Below, piece after piece: positions 45,601-56,015 of a DNA stretch of 64,000 bases. Positions within the stretch are counted from its first letter, which is position 1; the number at the start of each line of letters is the position of its first letter. Source of the DNA: Edaphochlamys debaryana (taxonomy: Eukaryota > Chlorophyta > Chlorophyceae > Chlamydomonadales); assembly GCA_016858145.1 (NCBI GenBank), contig JAEHOE010000034.1:902972-966971 (forward strand). Direction: 5' to 3'. Below the pieces are notes generated by a model. The model worked only from the letters and a program-made list of their open reading frames with translations, searched no databases and was not told the DNA's origin. The position numbers and the translations under genes are program-made.

Positions 45601-47381
45601 GCTCCCTCCGCCCCGGGCTACCCTCCCTAACCCCATTCCCCCGCAACCCGCCCCTCCGCACCGTGTCGTTCAGGAGTGCCGCCACACGGCACGGCCGCCC
45701 CGCCCGCTGCAGGGCCGCCGACAGCAGAGCCACCGGGTCGTTTCCCACCACACCCGGGCACGTGAAGTTCTTGGTCCACTCCAGCAGCTGCGAGGCGGGC
45801 GGCGAGGCAGCGGGGCACATGGCGCTGGGCAGCGTGCGTCTCTGGCCCGGCAGAGCAACCCCACTCCACTTCCTTGCCTCGAGGGGTGCTGCCGCGCAAG
45901 GGCGGCCCCAACCCCAACCCCCCCTCCGCTTCCCCGTGCAGCGCCTTGCCCGAGCACTCAACAGCCCCCGTGGATTCCCAGCAGCGCCCTCAACAACGCC
46001 TCGCCCCAACCAGCCCCTCTCAGCCCTCTCAGCACCACCGCGCCCTTCACACACGCCCCAGCCCTTTCCAGCCAGGGTCTCGCTTTCTGCTACTTGATCT
46101 GTAGTCGTTACTGATTTTTTGTCGCCCCAACCAGCCTCCATACGCACCACACCCCCACTTCACACCCGCCCCACCTTGCCGCTGGCGATGCCGCTCTGCT
46201 CGACCGCGAAGGAAAAGCAGAAGCCCACCACGGGGTCGGGCAGGGCGGCCTCGTGGGCGCCGGTGGCGGCGGCCGTCTCTGCAGCGCGCGTGGCCGTGTG
46301 GCGGTCGATGAAGTTCTTGAGCGTGGAGGCCAGGAAGTCAAACAGCTTGTCGCCCGGGCCCGTGTACACCTCCTGTGGTGCAGAGGGGCGTCACAGAGTA
46401 GTGTGGGGCAAAGGGCGGAACAGCTGCGGTTGCCTAGACACTGTGCCGCCAGGGCCAGTCCACGGTCCACGTACCCCGAAGGAAAGATGCGGGCACTGGA
46501 CACCCGGGACACTCACGTATGGCCTTGCATCACCGGCCATACCCGCACACCCGCACCCAAAACACACCCACCCATGGTTATCGCGCATCAACCCTAGCAT
46601 CTCAGCACCCACCCACCTGCGGCAGCGTCACCTCCTCAACGTCGCACTCGGCCACCTCGCCCTTGCCCGCGCCCAGGCGCACGTACATGACGCGGAAGTT
46701 GGTGCCGCCCAGATCCTGGCGGTTGCCGGTTGGGTGGTTGGGTGGTTGCGGCGGTTGGGTGATTAGGCGGTGCTAGCAAGGGCGGTGGATGCTGGAAGAA
46801 GATTTGCATGAGGACATCAGCATCAATCCGGGGTACTCCCGAGCGGGTCCGCAGGCGGGGGTGTCCAGCCCCGGCAGGCCGTGGCGTGCGGCTAGGGCAG
46901 TAGCCAGACGCACGCCTGTGTAGTGCGCACATGCCCTTGTCTATATTAAAACTGCGCATGCCCTCCTCCGTGAGGTAGCAGAGCCAAGACCTGGCTCCTC
47001 AAAGTGCCCGGCCCCACGCGGGCCCGCCAGCCCCCTCGGGCAGCCCCCTCCACCCCGGCGGGCCCCACGCACCAGCGCAAAGCACTCCCCAGTCTCCGTG
47101 CCGTCCGGCAGCCGCGTAACGAACGTGGGAAGCATCATCATGTGCTTGCCGTCCACCGCAACGCTCTTCGCCAGGCCAGCGCGGAGTTGCGCCTGAAACT
47201 CCTTCTCCAGTTCTGCCAACCGCTCAGCGTTCGGCAGCAGCTGCTCGCGGTATCGGTCTAGCAGCTTCCTGAGCTTCTTCTCGCGGTCGTCAGACAGCGG
47301 CGAGTCGAGCTTGCGCAGGCCGATTGCAACGCCCAGCGCCCCGGTCGTCAGGACCGGGAGCCATACCGCTAGCTTGGCCAT
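42696..47381 (-). CDS. HXK: Hexokinase, N-terminally membrane-anchored
   Basis: ATP-dependent phosphorylation of glucose to glucose-6-phosphate. Ten exons, high to low: 47073-47381, 46617-46715, 46175-46372, 45662-45787, 45279-45339, 44883-45037, 44241-44378, 43809-44033, 43333-43497, 42696-43064; 614 aa. The N-terminus (MAKLAVWLPVLTTGALGVAI) is a hydrophobic anchor like plant type-B hexokinases on the mitochondrial outer membrane. That start was preferred over an in-frame ATG at 47489. Motifs: DLGGTNFRVM (phosphate 1), FCFSFAVEQSGIASGK (the usual FSFP proline is Ala), LLEWTKNF, LLNDTVG with the catalytic Asp near 243, LGTGTNACYVE, NSEWGAF, FNPGKYLFEKLLAGMHLGEI, FDGGVYEKF. Two family-atypical parts: a Pro/Ala insertion at the start of exon 43809-44033, and an Ala-rich C-terminal extension of ~85 residues ending SVPK. 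Small duplications of exon edges occur at 44682 and 43598. Confidence 0.93.
43477..43641 (-). repeat. Duplicated acceptor/exon-start segment in hexokinase
   Basis: The 5' edge of exon 43333-43497 with its acceptor (+ strand gccgggccaccagcgtgcac... at 43477-43510) has a decayed copy at 43598-43641, in the upstream intron. The copied exon start contains an in-frame TAG on the coding strand, so it could not be used intact. Confidence 0.7.
44682..44900 (-). repeat. Duplicated exon-end/donor segment in hexokinase
   Basis: About 50 bp covering the 3' edge of exon 44883-45037, its gtgagcgg donor and adjoining intron (44851-44900) recurs at 44682-44732 with only a few differences, 169 bp further into the intron. 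The core cgctcaccgccaggtcctcc is identical. Confidence 0.85.
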
Positions 47382-47801
47382 AGTGTCAAGTGTTGTTTTA
47401 TCTATGCACCGCGACAGGTGTGGTGGTCGGCGCGGCAAGCGGTGCGGCAAGGGCTTGCTGATCGCCAATGGGGCTTGCAGCTGGTTCAATGGGTCCAGAC
47501 ACGCAGCGTCGGTCCTTATATCAACACGTCAACCGATTCACGTATCCGCGACTCTTTGGCAGCCTGCATACTGCTCTGCCCCGTCTGATCACATTTATAC
47601 CGCCCTGCACAAGCACAGCCTGCTCGCGCCCGTAGCAAGAATATCTTTTCGAGGCCTACAGTAACCACCTGATTAAACAAACGCTAGGGTCTCGGTGTTC
47701 GACACGCACACAATCTGGCGCCATCCTCTCGTCACGCCACCTCCTACGGCCAGCGAGCGAGCCAGCGAGCCAGCCCCGTAACACCTGTCTGTGCTCCTGT
47801 C
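47382..47801. promoter_or_regulatory. Divergent promoter region hexokinase / gankyrin-like
   Basis: 420 bp between the divergent start codons, containing both 5' UTRs and promoters. A gagcgagccagcgagccagc short repeat lies in the gankyrin-side 5' UTR near 47755-47775. Confidence 0.55.
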
Positions 47802-49536
47802 ATGGAGAAGGCCGCACAGCACGCCCGCGACGGCGACCTAGCCTACTTCGAGTCGCTGCCCGAGGATGACCTCGTCCGCCTGTGCAAGCGCAAGGATGAG
47901 GACGATCGCTCGCTGCTGCACAGCGCCGCGGGGTCAGGGAATCTTGAACTCGTGCAGCTGCTGGTAACGAAAGGGCAGTCGGGCTCCAAGGTCAACGACC
48001 AAGACGAGGAGGTGGGTGGCGTCAGGTGGGGACCTCGTCCGGACGAATGCTCCACGTGAGACGGGCAAGCGCAGCTGCCTCCCACTCTGCGCGCTCGCCC
48101 CATGCCGGACCTCCTCCGTCCCAGCACCACCTCCCTGCTCCCCCCCTCCCGCCCGCCGCCTGCCTGCCGCCACACAGGGCTGGACGCCGCTCCAGTCCGC
48201 CGCCAGCTGCGGCTACGAGGCGGTGGTGGGGCTGCTGCTGCAGCTGGGCGCTGACGTGGACACGGCCAACTCGGGGGGGCGCACGGCGCTGCACTATGCG
48301 GTGAGAAGCTGGGGCTGTGGGCTGGCGCTCTGGGGTTGGCAGGCACCTGGCAGCAGTGCATTTTGCTTGCGGTGAAATCTTCCCGTCTACTTCCAACTAC
48401 CTGGTATCCCCTCTCCTGCGAGAGGCCCTCACCTCACCAGTTCACACACTCCTCGCCACGCACCCCGCGCCCCAGGCCAGCAAGGGCAAGGCGGCTGTTG
48501 TACGGCAGCTCCTGTCCGCGGGGGCCCAAGTGGACGTACGCGATACTACGGGGAGCACGGCGCTGCACCGCGCGGCCTCGGCGGGTGGGGCGGGGTGGAG
48601 CACTGCGGGGCGTGTTGCACTGACGCTGACTCATCGGGCCACGGGAGTCTGACGGGCGGGGCGGCGGCTCCGGGCTACGGTGCAGGGGCGGAGCTGCGGG
48701 CGGTGTCGGGGCGGCGCTCGACGCGGCGCCGAGCCAAACCCTGAGGGCACCGCACCTTACACGGCTCCTGCGTTGCACAACCTTGCCTGGCCTCGGTTGA
48801 ATTGTCGTGCCCCCGTGCCTCTCCTCGACCACGCAGGCAAGATCGACTGTGTGAAGGCCCTGGTGGAGCAGGGCAAGGCGTCCCTGTCGGCTCAGGTGGG
48901 GCCCGCTGGTGATGCAACCCCCACCTTGTCGCTGACCTCCACCTGCCTGTCCCGCCCATACCTGACCCGGCTCCTCTCTCGCACCCCTGCGACCTCAACC
49001 CGCGGTGCATCCCTCCCATGCCTCCGCCCCTGCGCCCCCGCCCCCTCTGCAGGACAAGACGGGCGCCACCCCCCTGTTCGTGGCGGTGCAGTGCGACCAG
49101 GCCTCGGTGGCTTTCTACCTGGCGGCAAAGGGGCGCCCAGCGTCCCTCGAGGTGGGGCGTGGGCCGGGATGGTGGCGAGAGTTGCGCGGAGCGTGTTCAC
49201 CGGAGGGGCTGGAGACAGGGCTAAAGAATGGGGAGTGGGGGAGGGTCACGGGTTCGCCGGAGGGGCGTGGGTCCGAGGACTGATGCTGCCTGCTTGCTGG
49301 CGGGATCAGTGAGTCAGGCCACCAGGGGCAAGGCACGCGGGCATGCTGCCAATGCTTTGCCCACCACCGGCTCTCCTCGGTGCTGCCTGATCCCTGTTCG
49401 CTTCCAACCCCCCCCCCCCCCCATCCATTCCCCTGTGCAGGTGGCGAACAAGGAGGGCCAGACGCCGCTTTCCATCGCGGGAGACAACGCATCAGCGCTC
49501 CGACAGGCGGCGGATGGGGCAATGGAGGTGGAGTGA
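47802..49536 (+). CDS. PSMD10: Ankyrin-repeat protein, PSMD10/gankyrin-like proteasome assembly chaperone
   Basis: Exons 47802-48011, 48178-48300, 48476-48584, 48837-48895, 49053-49151, 49441-49536; 231 aa, close to the 226 aa of animal gankyrin. An N-terminal capping helix pair (ARDGDLAYFESLPEDDL) is followed by ankyrin repeats: DRSLLHSAAGSGNLELVQLL, GWTPLQSAASCGYEAVVGLL, GRTALHYAASKGKAAVVRQL, GSTALHRAASAGKIDCVKAL, GATPLFVAVQCDQASVAFYL and GQTPLSIAGDN. The third and fourth repeats (ALHYAASK, ALHRAA) and the final NKEGQTPL follow gankyrin closely. The family binds the C-terminus of Rpt3 while the 19S regulatory particle base is assembled. Assignment rests on repeat-by-repeat resemblance, and other short ankyrin proteins cannot be excluded. 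Cytosolic/nuclear; no signal peptide. Confidence 0.83.
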
Positions 49537-50676
49537 GGACACCGCGGTCTGCCCCCAGGGCCCGCCCCAGATGTCCCTGCCCTGCAATTAGCGGCCGCAG
49601 CAGGCCCGCGGCGTAGCAGAGGGCGGTGGGCGTCATCAGGTCGGGTTGGTGAGCTGCACTTCAAGGCGTGCGGCACGCGGGGCTGACGGGTTGGAGGGAG
49701 GTCTTGATGGTCGGGGAAGTGGGGACGCTGGCCCTTTTGGCTAATTGCAATGCGCAACCGGGGATCATTTGCGCATGGGCGTACGAAGCGCGGGGCTGAA
49801 GAGCGCACTGCTGGTTAGGCAGTCCCACGCAGGGCCCTCTGCCGCCCAAAGGGAGGTGGCCGTGGCGGCGATGGCCGTGAAGCTGACGGCACCGAAGCTC
49901 ACAGACTGGGCAGCGAGGAGGAGGGTTTGTGCGTGTGAGCTGGGTTCTGGCTCCGGGAGGCACCGGGAGGGGCACTGACGGGCCTGAGCCCTCGCGGTGG
50001 GGTGCGCTGACATTCGTGCTTTCTTGCCTGGACGAGATGACGAGTTGACGCTGAGGAAGATGTGATGCAAAGGTGTTGACCCGTGTCGTTGGGATTGGCG
50101 GCGGTTGGTTTGCTTGAATGGGAGCCCTAGGCGGAGCACCCCCACGGCTGACCTCACGATCATCTGCAGGGGGCAGGCTAGTGGTACCCAAGCTTTGCTG
50201 CATTTGGCCAGTTGGGCGACAGGGCTTTGAATGCACTGCGTTACACGGATGTAAGGGCCAGCTGTCGACCCTCCCCATCTTCTGCCAGCTGCATGTCGCG
50301 TCTCTGCACCCATTCGCCCGCAAGCCTCTGCTGTTCATCCGCCCCAAGGGGTGCACCCCAATGCATGAATGTCCGTGGACCAGCAACGCCCAAGTGATGA
50401 AGGGAATGAAGGCGGCTGTGTACCAAGCCTACCTCTGCGCGCCATGAATAGCCACTTGAATTGCCCATGCACAGCCCGTGTGTGGATGGATCTATTTAAC
50501 TCCAAGCAGCCAAGCTTCCTCCTGCCCCGCTCCCGCCTTTCAGTACGTATCAATGACAACCACGTATTCGAATACCCGCTATGTACAGTCATGTACGGTG
50601 GCTATGATAAGTATGACAGTGCCTGATCAATGCGGTTGTCGATTCCCATAGCAGACGTCCTGGGCTCCTGGCCTGC
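49537..50676. other. Intergenic between convergent gankyrin-like and HRGP genes
   Basis: 1.1 kb with no supported gene. It contains facing poly(A) signals at 50241-50254. Confidence 0.5.
50241..50254. terminator. Facing poly(A) signals (TTACA / TGTAA)
   Basis: ttacacggatgtaa carries TGTAA for both strands within 14 bp. The + copy (50250-50254) is 714 bp after the gankyrin-like stop. The - copy (50241-50245) is about 430 bp after the HRGP stop. It fits shared bidirectional termination of the two convergent genes. Confidence 0.5.
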
Positions 50677-52507
50677 TCACAGCCCCCGCCTCCTGCCCGC
50701 CGGCTTGGGGGCCGTTGGCGGGCGCTTGGGCAAGCTGACCGAGCGATAGGCGGGGGGCTGAGCGCCATAGACCGGAGGTTGGGAGCCATAAGCCGGGGGC
50801 TGAGAGCCGTAGGCGGGAGGCTGAGAGCCGTAGGCGGGAGGCTGAGAGCCGTAGGCGGGAGGCTGAGAGCCATAGGCGGGAGGCTGAGAGCCGTAGGGCG
50901 GAGGGACGGCGGCGGGAGGCTCAGTAGTGGGCGCGGGGCTAGGCGGAGGCACAGGAGAAGGCGAGGGCGAAGACGGGGGTGGGGTCAAGGGCGAGGGTGA
51001 GGGCCGCGGGGCCGGGGGAGGAGGGGGCGAGGGATGCGGGGACTGAGGAGGGGACGGCGGAGGCGGGGGCTGAGGCGAAGGAGGCCGGGGCGAGGGTGGT
51101 GGCGGCGGGGGAGGCGACGGAGGGGATGGCGGAGGAGGGAGAGAAGGAGATGGAGGGGGAGACGGAGAGGGAGAGGTAGGAGGAGGGGCTGAAGGAGACG
51201 CAGGAGGAGGGGGAGACGGCTTGGGATCAGGAGAAGGTTCAGCAGGGGAGGGCTCAGGCGAAGGCTGCGGGGAGGGCTCAGGAGCAGGCTCGGGCGAGGG
51301 CTCGGGGGAAGGCTCGGGTGAGGGCTCGGGGGAAGGCTCGGGGAAAGGCTCGGGTGAGGGCTCGGGCGAGGGGTCCACGCTTGGCGAGGGCGAGGGGTCC
51401 GGGAAGGGCTCGCCCTCTGGCGGCGGGCCCAGCTGGGCCCTGGACGGCAGGCCCGCGCACATGCGGTTGAAGGCCTGCTGCGCCGCCAGCTGTACTGTCG
51501 TACCGCACGTGTTCCACTCGTCCCGCGTGCAGTAGCAGTACGAGAAGAAGTCGCCCACCTGCCGCGGGGGATGGGGGGGGGGCGGGGACACGGGGGTTTG
51601 GAGTGGGTTCGAACGGGACAAAGGGAGGAGAGCGCCTTGCGGAGGACAGCACAAAGCCGCATACGTGTTGTACCGCTTGCCCTTGCCCCTCCCCATTCCC
51701 TCCCGCCCCCCTCACCTGCACCGTGCACGAGTTGGGGCATCCTGTGGCCGGGTTGGGGCGCTGCCATGGGTTGCACGTGGCGCTGCACGCCCCGAAGCCC
51801 GCCGCGCACCAGGACAGCAGCACGGTGCCCACGCAGCTCACAGCGCAGAAGCAGTCCTCCAGGGTAGTAGCGTCGGCGGGGAGCAGCGGGCAGCGGGCGT
51901 TGGTGCAGTCGTCGCCCACGCAGCCCACGGGGGGGTACAGGCCGCCGCACTGCACGGAGCCCTCGTCGCCAGCGCCCGTGTGGCTGAGCAGCTTGCGGGG
52001 CGAGGGCGCGGGCGAGGTGGCGGGGAGGGCTGCGGCGGCCAGGGAGGCGGGCAGCGGGCCGGACCAGGCGGGGCGGCGGAAGAGGGAGGCTGGGGGTGGG
52101 CAGGGAGGCAGGGGCGGGAAAGGGAGGCAGAGGCGGGAAAGGGAGTGAGCGCTGAGCGGTAGGCATTGGGCCTTGAGCTTCGAGGTAGCACAGGCCACCC
52201 AGGCTGGGACACTGAGGTGGCTAGGGTAGCGCAAGGACCAAAGGGGTTGCACGCCTCCTTGTCCCTCAGTGGGGGCTCGAGGCAGCGCACGGCCGTGCGC
52301 ACCTGGCGTGTGACCGATGCCGCTGGTCACGGCTGCGGGCGGCTGAAGGTCGGTCTTGCCCGTCAGTACATCAAGGGCTGCCTCCAGCGCTGCCTCATCG
52401 GGAAGCTCGTCTTGTGCTCGAGCCATCGGCGGGGCGAGAGCAAGGGCCGCGAGCGCAAGCATCGCGAGCCATGCAGCCGCGACCGGCCGGCTGCGCCGCG
52501 TGATCAT
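50677..52507 (-). CDS. Secreted cysteine-rich hydroxyproline-rich glycoprotein
   Basis: Exons, high to low: 52303-52507, 51716-52089, 50677-51558; 486 aa. Signal peptide ([20 protein letters not shown], cut near ARAQ). A cysteine-rich domain of ~120 residues follows, with at least 18 Cys ([57 protein letters not shown]). I do not recognise it as a pherophorin or other named family. The rest is a Pro-rich rod: (EPSPEPFP)-type repeats, then SPPPPP blocks, then about seven AYGSQPP repeats, ending in a basic RRRGL tail. Likely a cell-wall or matrix structural protein. Exon 1, part of intron 1 and the upstream region form one arm of a long inverted repeat. Confidence 0.85.
50750..50900 (-). repeat. 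Tandem AYGSQPP-coding repeat
   Basis: A 21-bp unit (+ strand consensus gtaggcgggaggctgagagc) repeats about seven times in the 3' part of the HRGP coding sequence. It encodes the seven-residue repeat AYGSQPP. Confidence 0.9.
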
Positions 52508-53166
52508 GGCGCCTATAAGGCCGCGTGTGTGAATGGATATACTGAGATGCTTCGTGTTAACTCGTTGTTAGGCACAGACGTACCAAGTCGGTCGGAAGGA
52601 TTGCTCGGTTTGCGGGCTCACGCACAAGGCTACTTGCGCTGCAGTGGCTTGAGTTGGTGTGCACATCTGCACTCGACCAGCCGCTCTTATCGGGGGGCGG
52701 CGGTCGGGGCCCGGCCGTGGGGCCGTGCAGCATTTCGAGTGCCTTGGGCAGCTGCCCAGTGGGCCCGGCTGCCGTACGGGTCCACAGCGAACCGGCACGG
52801 CGCCGCCTACCCCGCGCTTCGCCGCGCCTGCTCGACTGCACCTGCCAGAAGCGCACAGAGGAGGCATCGCTGAGAGTGCCTACATGCAGTGGTAGGGCTG
52901 GAAGGGGCCCGCTGACCGTAGGCACTCGGAGCCGACGGCCACCGCATGGCCGGGGAGATGTCCACGGCCGGCAGGCCCCGAGCCCCCGACTGACATCCCG
53001 CGACACACCAAACTTGCAGCACGTTGGTCGTGTCTTCACCTTGATCGTCTCTCGGGTCGCTGTTCTACCTCGCAGGCGGCGCGTTGCCCCTCCTTCCCCC
53101 TGTTCCCGCTTGTCCCCGCCCCCCCCTCGGCGCCCCCCCTCGGGCCTTGGCCCGGCAAAGGGGCCA
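52115..53166. repeat. Long inverted repeat, left arm
   Basis: About 1.05 kb, nearly identical to the reverse complement of 53757-54806. It contains HRGP exon 1, part of intron 1 and ~660 bp of upstream sequence. Differences are a few substitutions and small indels, for example a ~10-bp difference at 52605 and a ~9-bp difference near 53073. Confidence 0.93.
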
Positions 53167-53756
53167 TTCAACGCACCACCTGCATGCTTTCCCTACACGC
53201 TTTTGATGATGAACTGCTCGCTGCCACTTGTACTGAAGTCAAAGGGTATGGTGGAGCCGCTTCCCCAAGCTGAGCTACGCACAGGCCCGCTCCACCGCCC
53301 TCTCTACGCCTCGTTTGTTGCCTTCAGCTATTCGTTGTGGACTGGGGGAACCGGACCACTGCAACAGCCGCCAGCCCCACCGCCTTGGGCGAGCACGCCG
53401 GGGCAGCGCGGATACGGTTAGGGATGCGCGCAGCCGCCGGCTGACGGTCCGGTTTAAACAGGTACTGGGCAAGCCGTGGCGAGCAGACGTGAACAGCGGA
53501 AAGTCAGTGCGCTGGGATCCCTTTGTGCTGAGGCTGCTCGTGGGTCAACTGTAGGAAGGGACAGTAAGGGGCAGTAGTGCGGGACAGTATCCGGGTAGGG
53601 GGTTACCCCACATTTACGGTCACGGAGGAATACAGGGTGGAGCAGTCCACCGCACTCAGCTGGGGGCGCAGGTCCCCGGCAATTGGCTTGGCTCGCCTCA
53701 CATAGCACCCCTTGAACCCTGACATTTGCTTGCTGAGAACGTATTGAAACGCAAAG
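53167..53756. other. Spacer of the long inverted repeat
   Basis: About 590 bp of sequence between the two arms. No gene, terminal repeat or transposase fragment could be recognised. Confidence 0.6.
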
Positions 53757-54806
53757 GCCCCTTTGGCGGCCAAGGCCCGAGGGGGGCCGCCGAGGGGGGG
53801 GCGGGGACAAACGGGAACAGGGGGAAGGAGGGGCAACGCCAGGTAGGACAGCGACCCGAGAGACGATCAAGGTGAAGACACGACCAACGTGCTGCAAGTC
53901 TGGTGTGTCGCGGGATGCCAGTCGGGGGCTCGGGGCCTGCCGGCCGTGGACATCTCCCCGGCCATGCGGTGGCCGTCGGCTCCGAGTGCCTACGGTCAGC
54001 GGGCCCCTTCCAGCCCTACCACTGCATGTAGGCACTCTCAGCGATGCCTCCTCTGTGCGCTTCTGACATGTGCAGTCGAGCAGGCGCGGCGAAGCGCGGG
54101 GTAGGCGGCGCCGTGCCGGTTCGCTGTGGACCCGTACGGCAGCCGGGCCCACTGGGCAGCTGCCCAAGGCACTCGAAATGCTGCACGGCCCCACGGCCGG
54201 GCCCCGACCGCCGCCCCCCGATAAGTGCGGCTGGTCGAGTGCAGATGTGCACACCAACTCAAGCCACTGCAGCGCAAGTAGCCTTGTGCGTGAGCCCGCA
54301 AACCGAGCGAAGGACGACAATCCTTCCGACCGACTTGGTACGTCTGTGCCTAACAACGAGTTAACACGAAGCATCTCAGTATATCCATTCACACACGCGG
54401 CCTTATAGGCGCCATGATCACGCGGCGCAGCCGGCCGGTCGCGGCTGCATGGCTCGCGATGCTTGCGCTCGCGGCCCTTGCTCTCGCCCCGCCGATGGCT
54501 CGAGCACAAGACGAGCTTCCCGATGAGGCAGCGCTGGAGGCAGCCCTTGATGTACTGACGGGCAAGACCGACCTTCAGCCGCCCGCAGCCGTGACCAGCG
54601 GCATCGGTCACACGCCAGGTGCGCACGGCCGTGCGCTGCCTCGAGCCCCCACTGAGGGACAAGGAGGCGTGCAACCCCTTTGGTCCTTGCGCTACCCTAG
54701 CCACCTCAGTGTCCCAGCCTGGGTGGCCTGTGCTACCTCGAAGCTCAAGGCCCAATGCCTACCGCTCAGCGCTCACTCCCTTTCCCGCCTCTGCCTCCCT
54801 TTCCCG
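53757..54806. repeat. Long inverted repeat, right arm
   Basis: Reverse-complement partner of 52115-53166. Similarity starts next to the spacer near 53757 and stops abruptly at 54806, inside what corresponds to HRGP intron 1, just before the branch/acceptor region. Confidence 0.93.
54414..54618 (+). pseudogene. Truncated duplicate of HRGP exon 1
   Basis: A complete 205-bp copy of HRGP exon 1 in the opposite orientation, with start codon, signal peptide and splice donor (ACGCCAG/gtgcgc), encoding the same 68 residues. The duplicated block ends before the exon 2 acceptor, so the cysteine-rich domain and Pro-rich rod are missing. Read-through of the intron stops at 54815. It could be transcribed from the copied promoter, but the protein would be a signal peptide plus ~35 residues unless it splices to a new downstream exon. 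Confidence 0.85.
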
Positions 54807-54819
54807 GAGGTATAAATTG

Positions 54820-56015
54820 GACCGTAGCGTGGTTTGTTCGCAACAGGAAGAGGATGTAAAATATATCATGAATGGCGGTGTCTTCGCATGAGCCCCTTTG
54901 CAACACGCACAGGGGCGGCACGTGCTCCTCAGGGGGGCAGACGTGCGTAACAGCTCACGCAGTTGGCTTAGCAGGCGGGGACAGGGCGGCAGTGCGCGCA
55001 CGCCGTGTGGGCAGGGCCAGACACAGGCAGGCAGGCAGCGGCGGGCGGGGGCAAACACAGGCACACACAGAAGCCAAAGCAAGGTGCAATCCAAAGGCGC
55101 ACATACACGGCCCTACACGGCTGGAAAGCGGGGAAAGCGCCGTGGCCACCCAACAGTCCCCAACAGCAACCGCAAACAGTAAACGGCTTTCACAATTGTA
55201 GACAAGAAAGGTAGTCAATTGCTTACGCAATAGCAGCAACTACAATGAGAAACACGCGTGAGCGGGGGCTCCGACGGGTCCCGCGGGGTTGGGGCCGGTG
55301 ATCCGGTCCGGGGCGTGCGGAAGCGTCTCTCGCACGCCGGGAACCATAATATGGTCCCAAACGTGCGAAAGCCGCTTAACCCGCAAGACAGCCCGCTAAG
55401 CACCCAACAAGCCATCATGAATGCTCCCAGGTCGATACGGGGCTGCAATCAAGCGCAGCGGCGGTCGGCTGGTGTGCGCACTGCGCTGGGATGCGGTTTG
55501 ACTTCTGCGGGCCTGCCGGGGCGCGAGCCCCTAGCCGACGACGCTGCTATGTGCACACGAGGGCGAAGGATAGTGCGGCTACAAGGGCGTCTGCACCCCC
55601 GCGAGCAAGAATCATCGTGCTGCAGCGGTGCTCGACTCCTGGCAGCGCGCAAGGTGCAGCAAGCGCTGGCACCAGCAGCATGTAGAGTGCTAGCCTGGCA
55701 GCGACTCTAACGCGACAGCGTCGCTGCTATTGCGGTCAAACTGTCGTCTGGAGGACGCATCCCCCCGGACTTGGACAGCTTGCGCCCAGAACGGAGCAAG
55801 AGTGCATTGCCTATATGCGCTCAACACGCCAAACGTTTCTTGCACCAGTCGGCCAGCCCTTCGGTTGAGGCGCAGACCCGCCCATGCCCATGCACTCGAG
55901 TGTACCCGAACGCCGCTGCGTACCCACAGGTCCCACACCACATGCCCCCTGACAACTCAAGGCATATTACCGTAGGCTATACTGCACTTCCCAGCTCTTA
56001 TGACAGAAGCCAACC
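54820..56015. other. Flank between inverted repeat and transposase gene
   Basis: No recognisable gene. A TGTAA lies at 54855-54859. It probably includes the 5' end of the KDZ element, but no terminal repeat could be identified by eye. Confidence 0.4.

Noticed and set aside
52115..54806. Foldback or Mutator-like transposon with 1-kb terminal repeats
   Set aside because: The left arm is continuous with a functional gene's exon 1 and intron 1, no target-site duplication was seen at the outer ends, and the spacer has no transposase. An inverted gene-end duplication is simpler.
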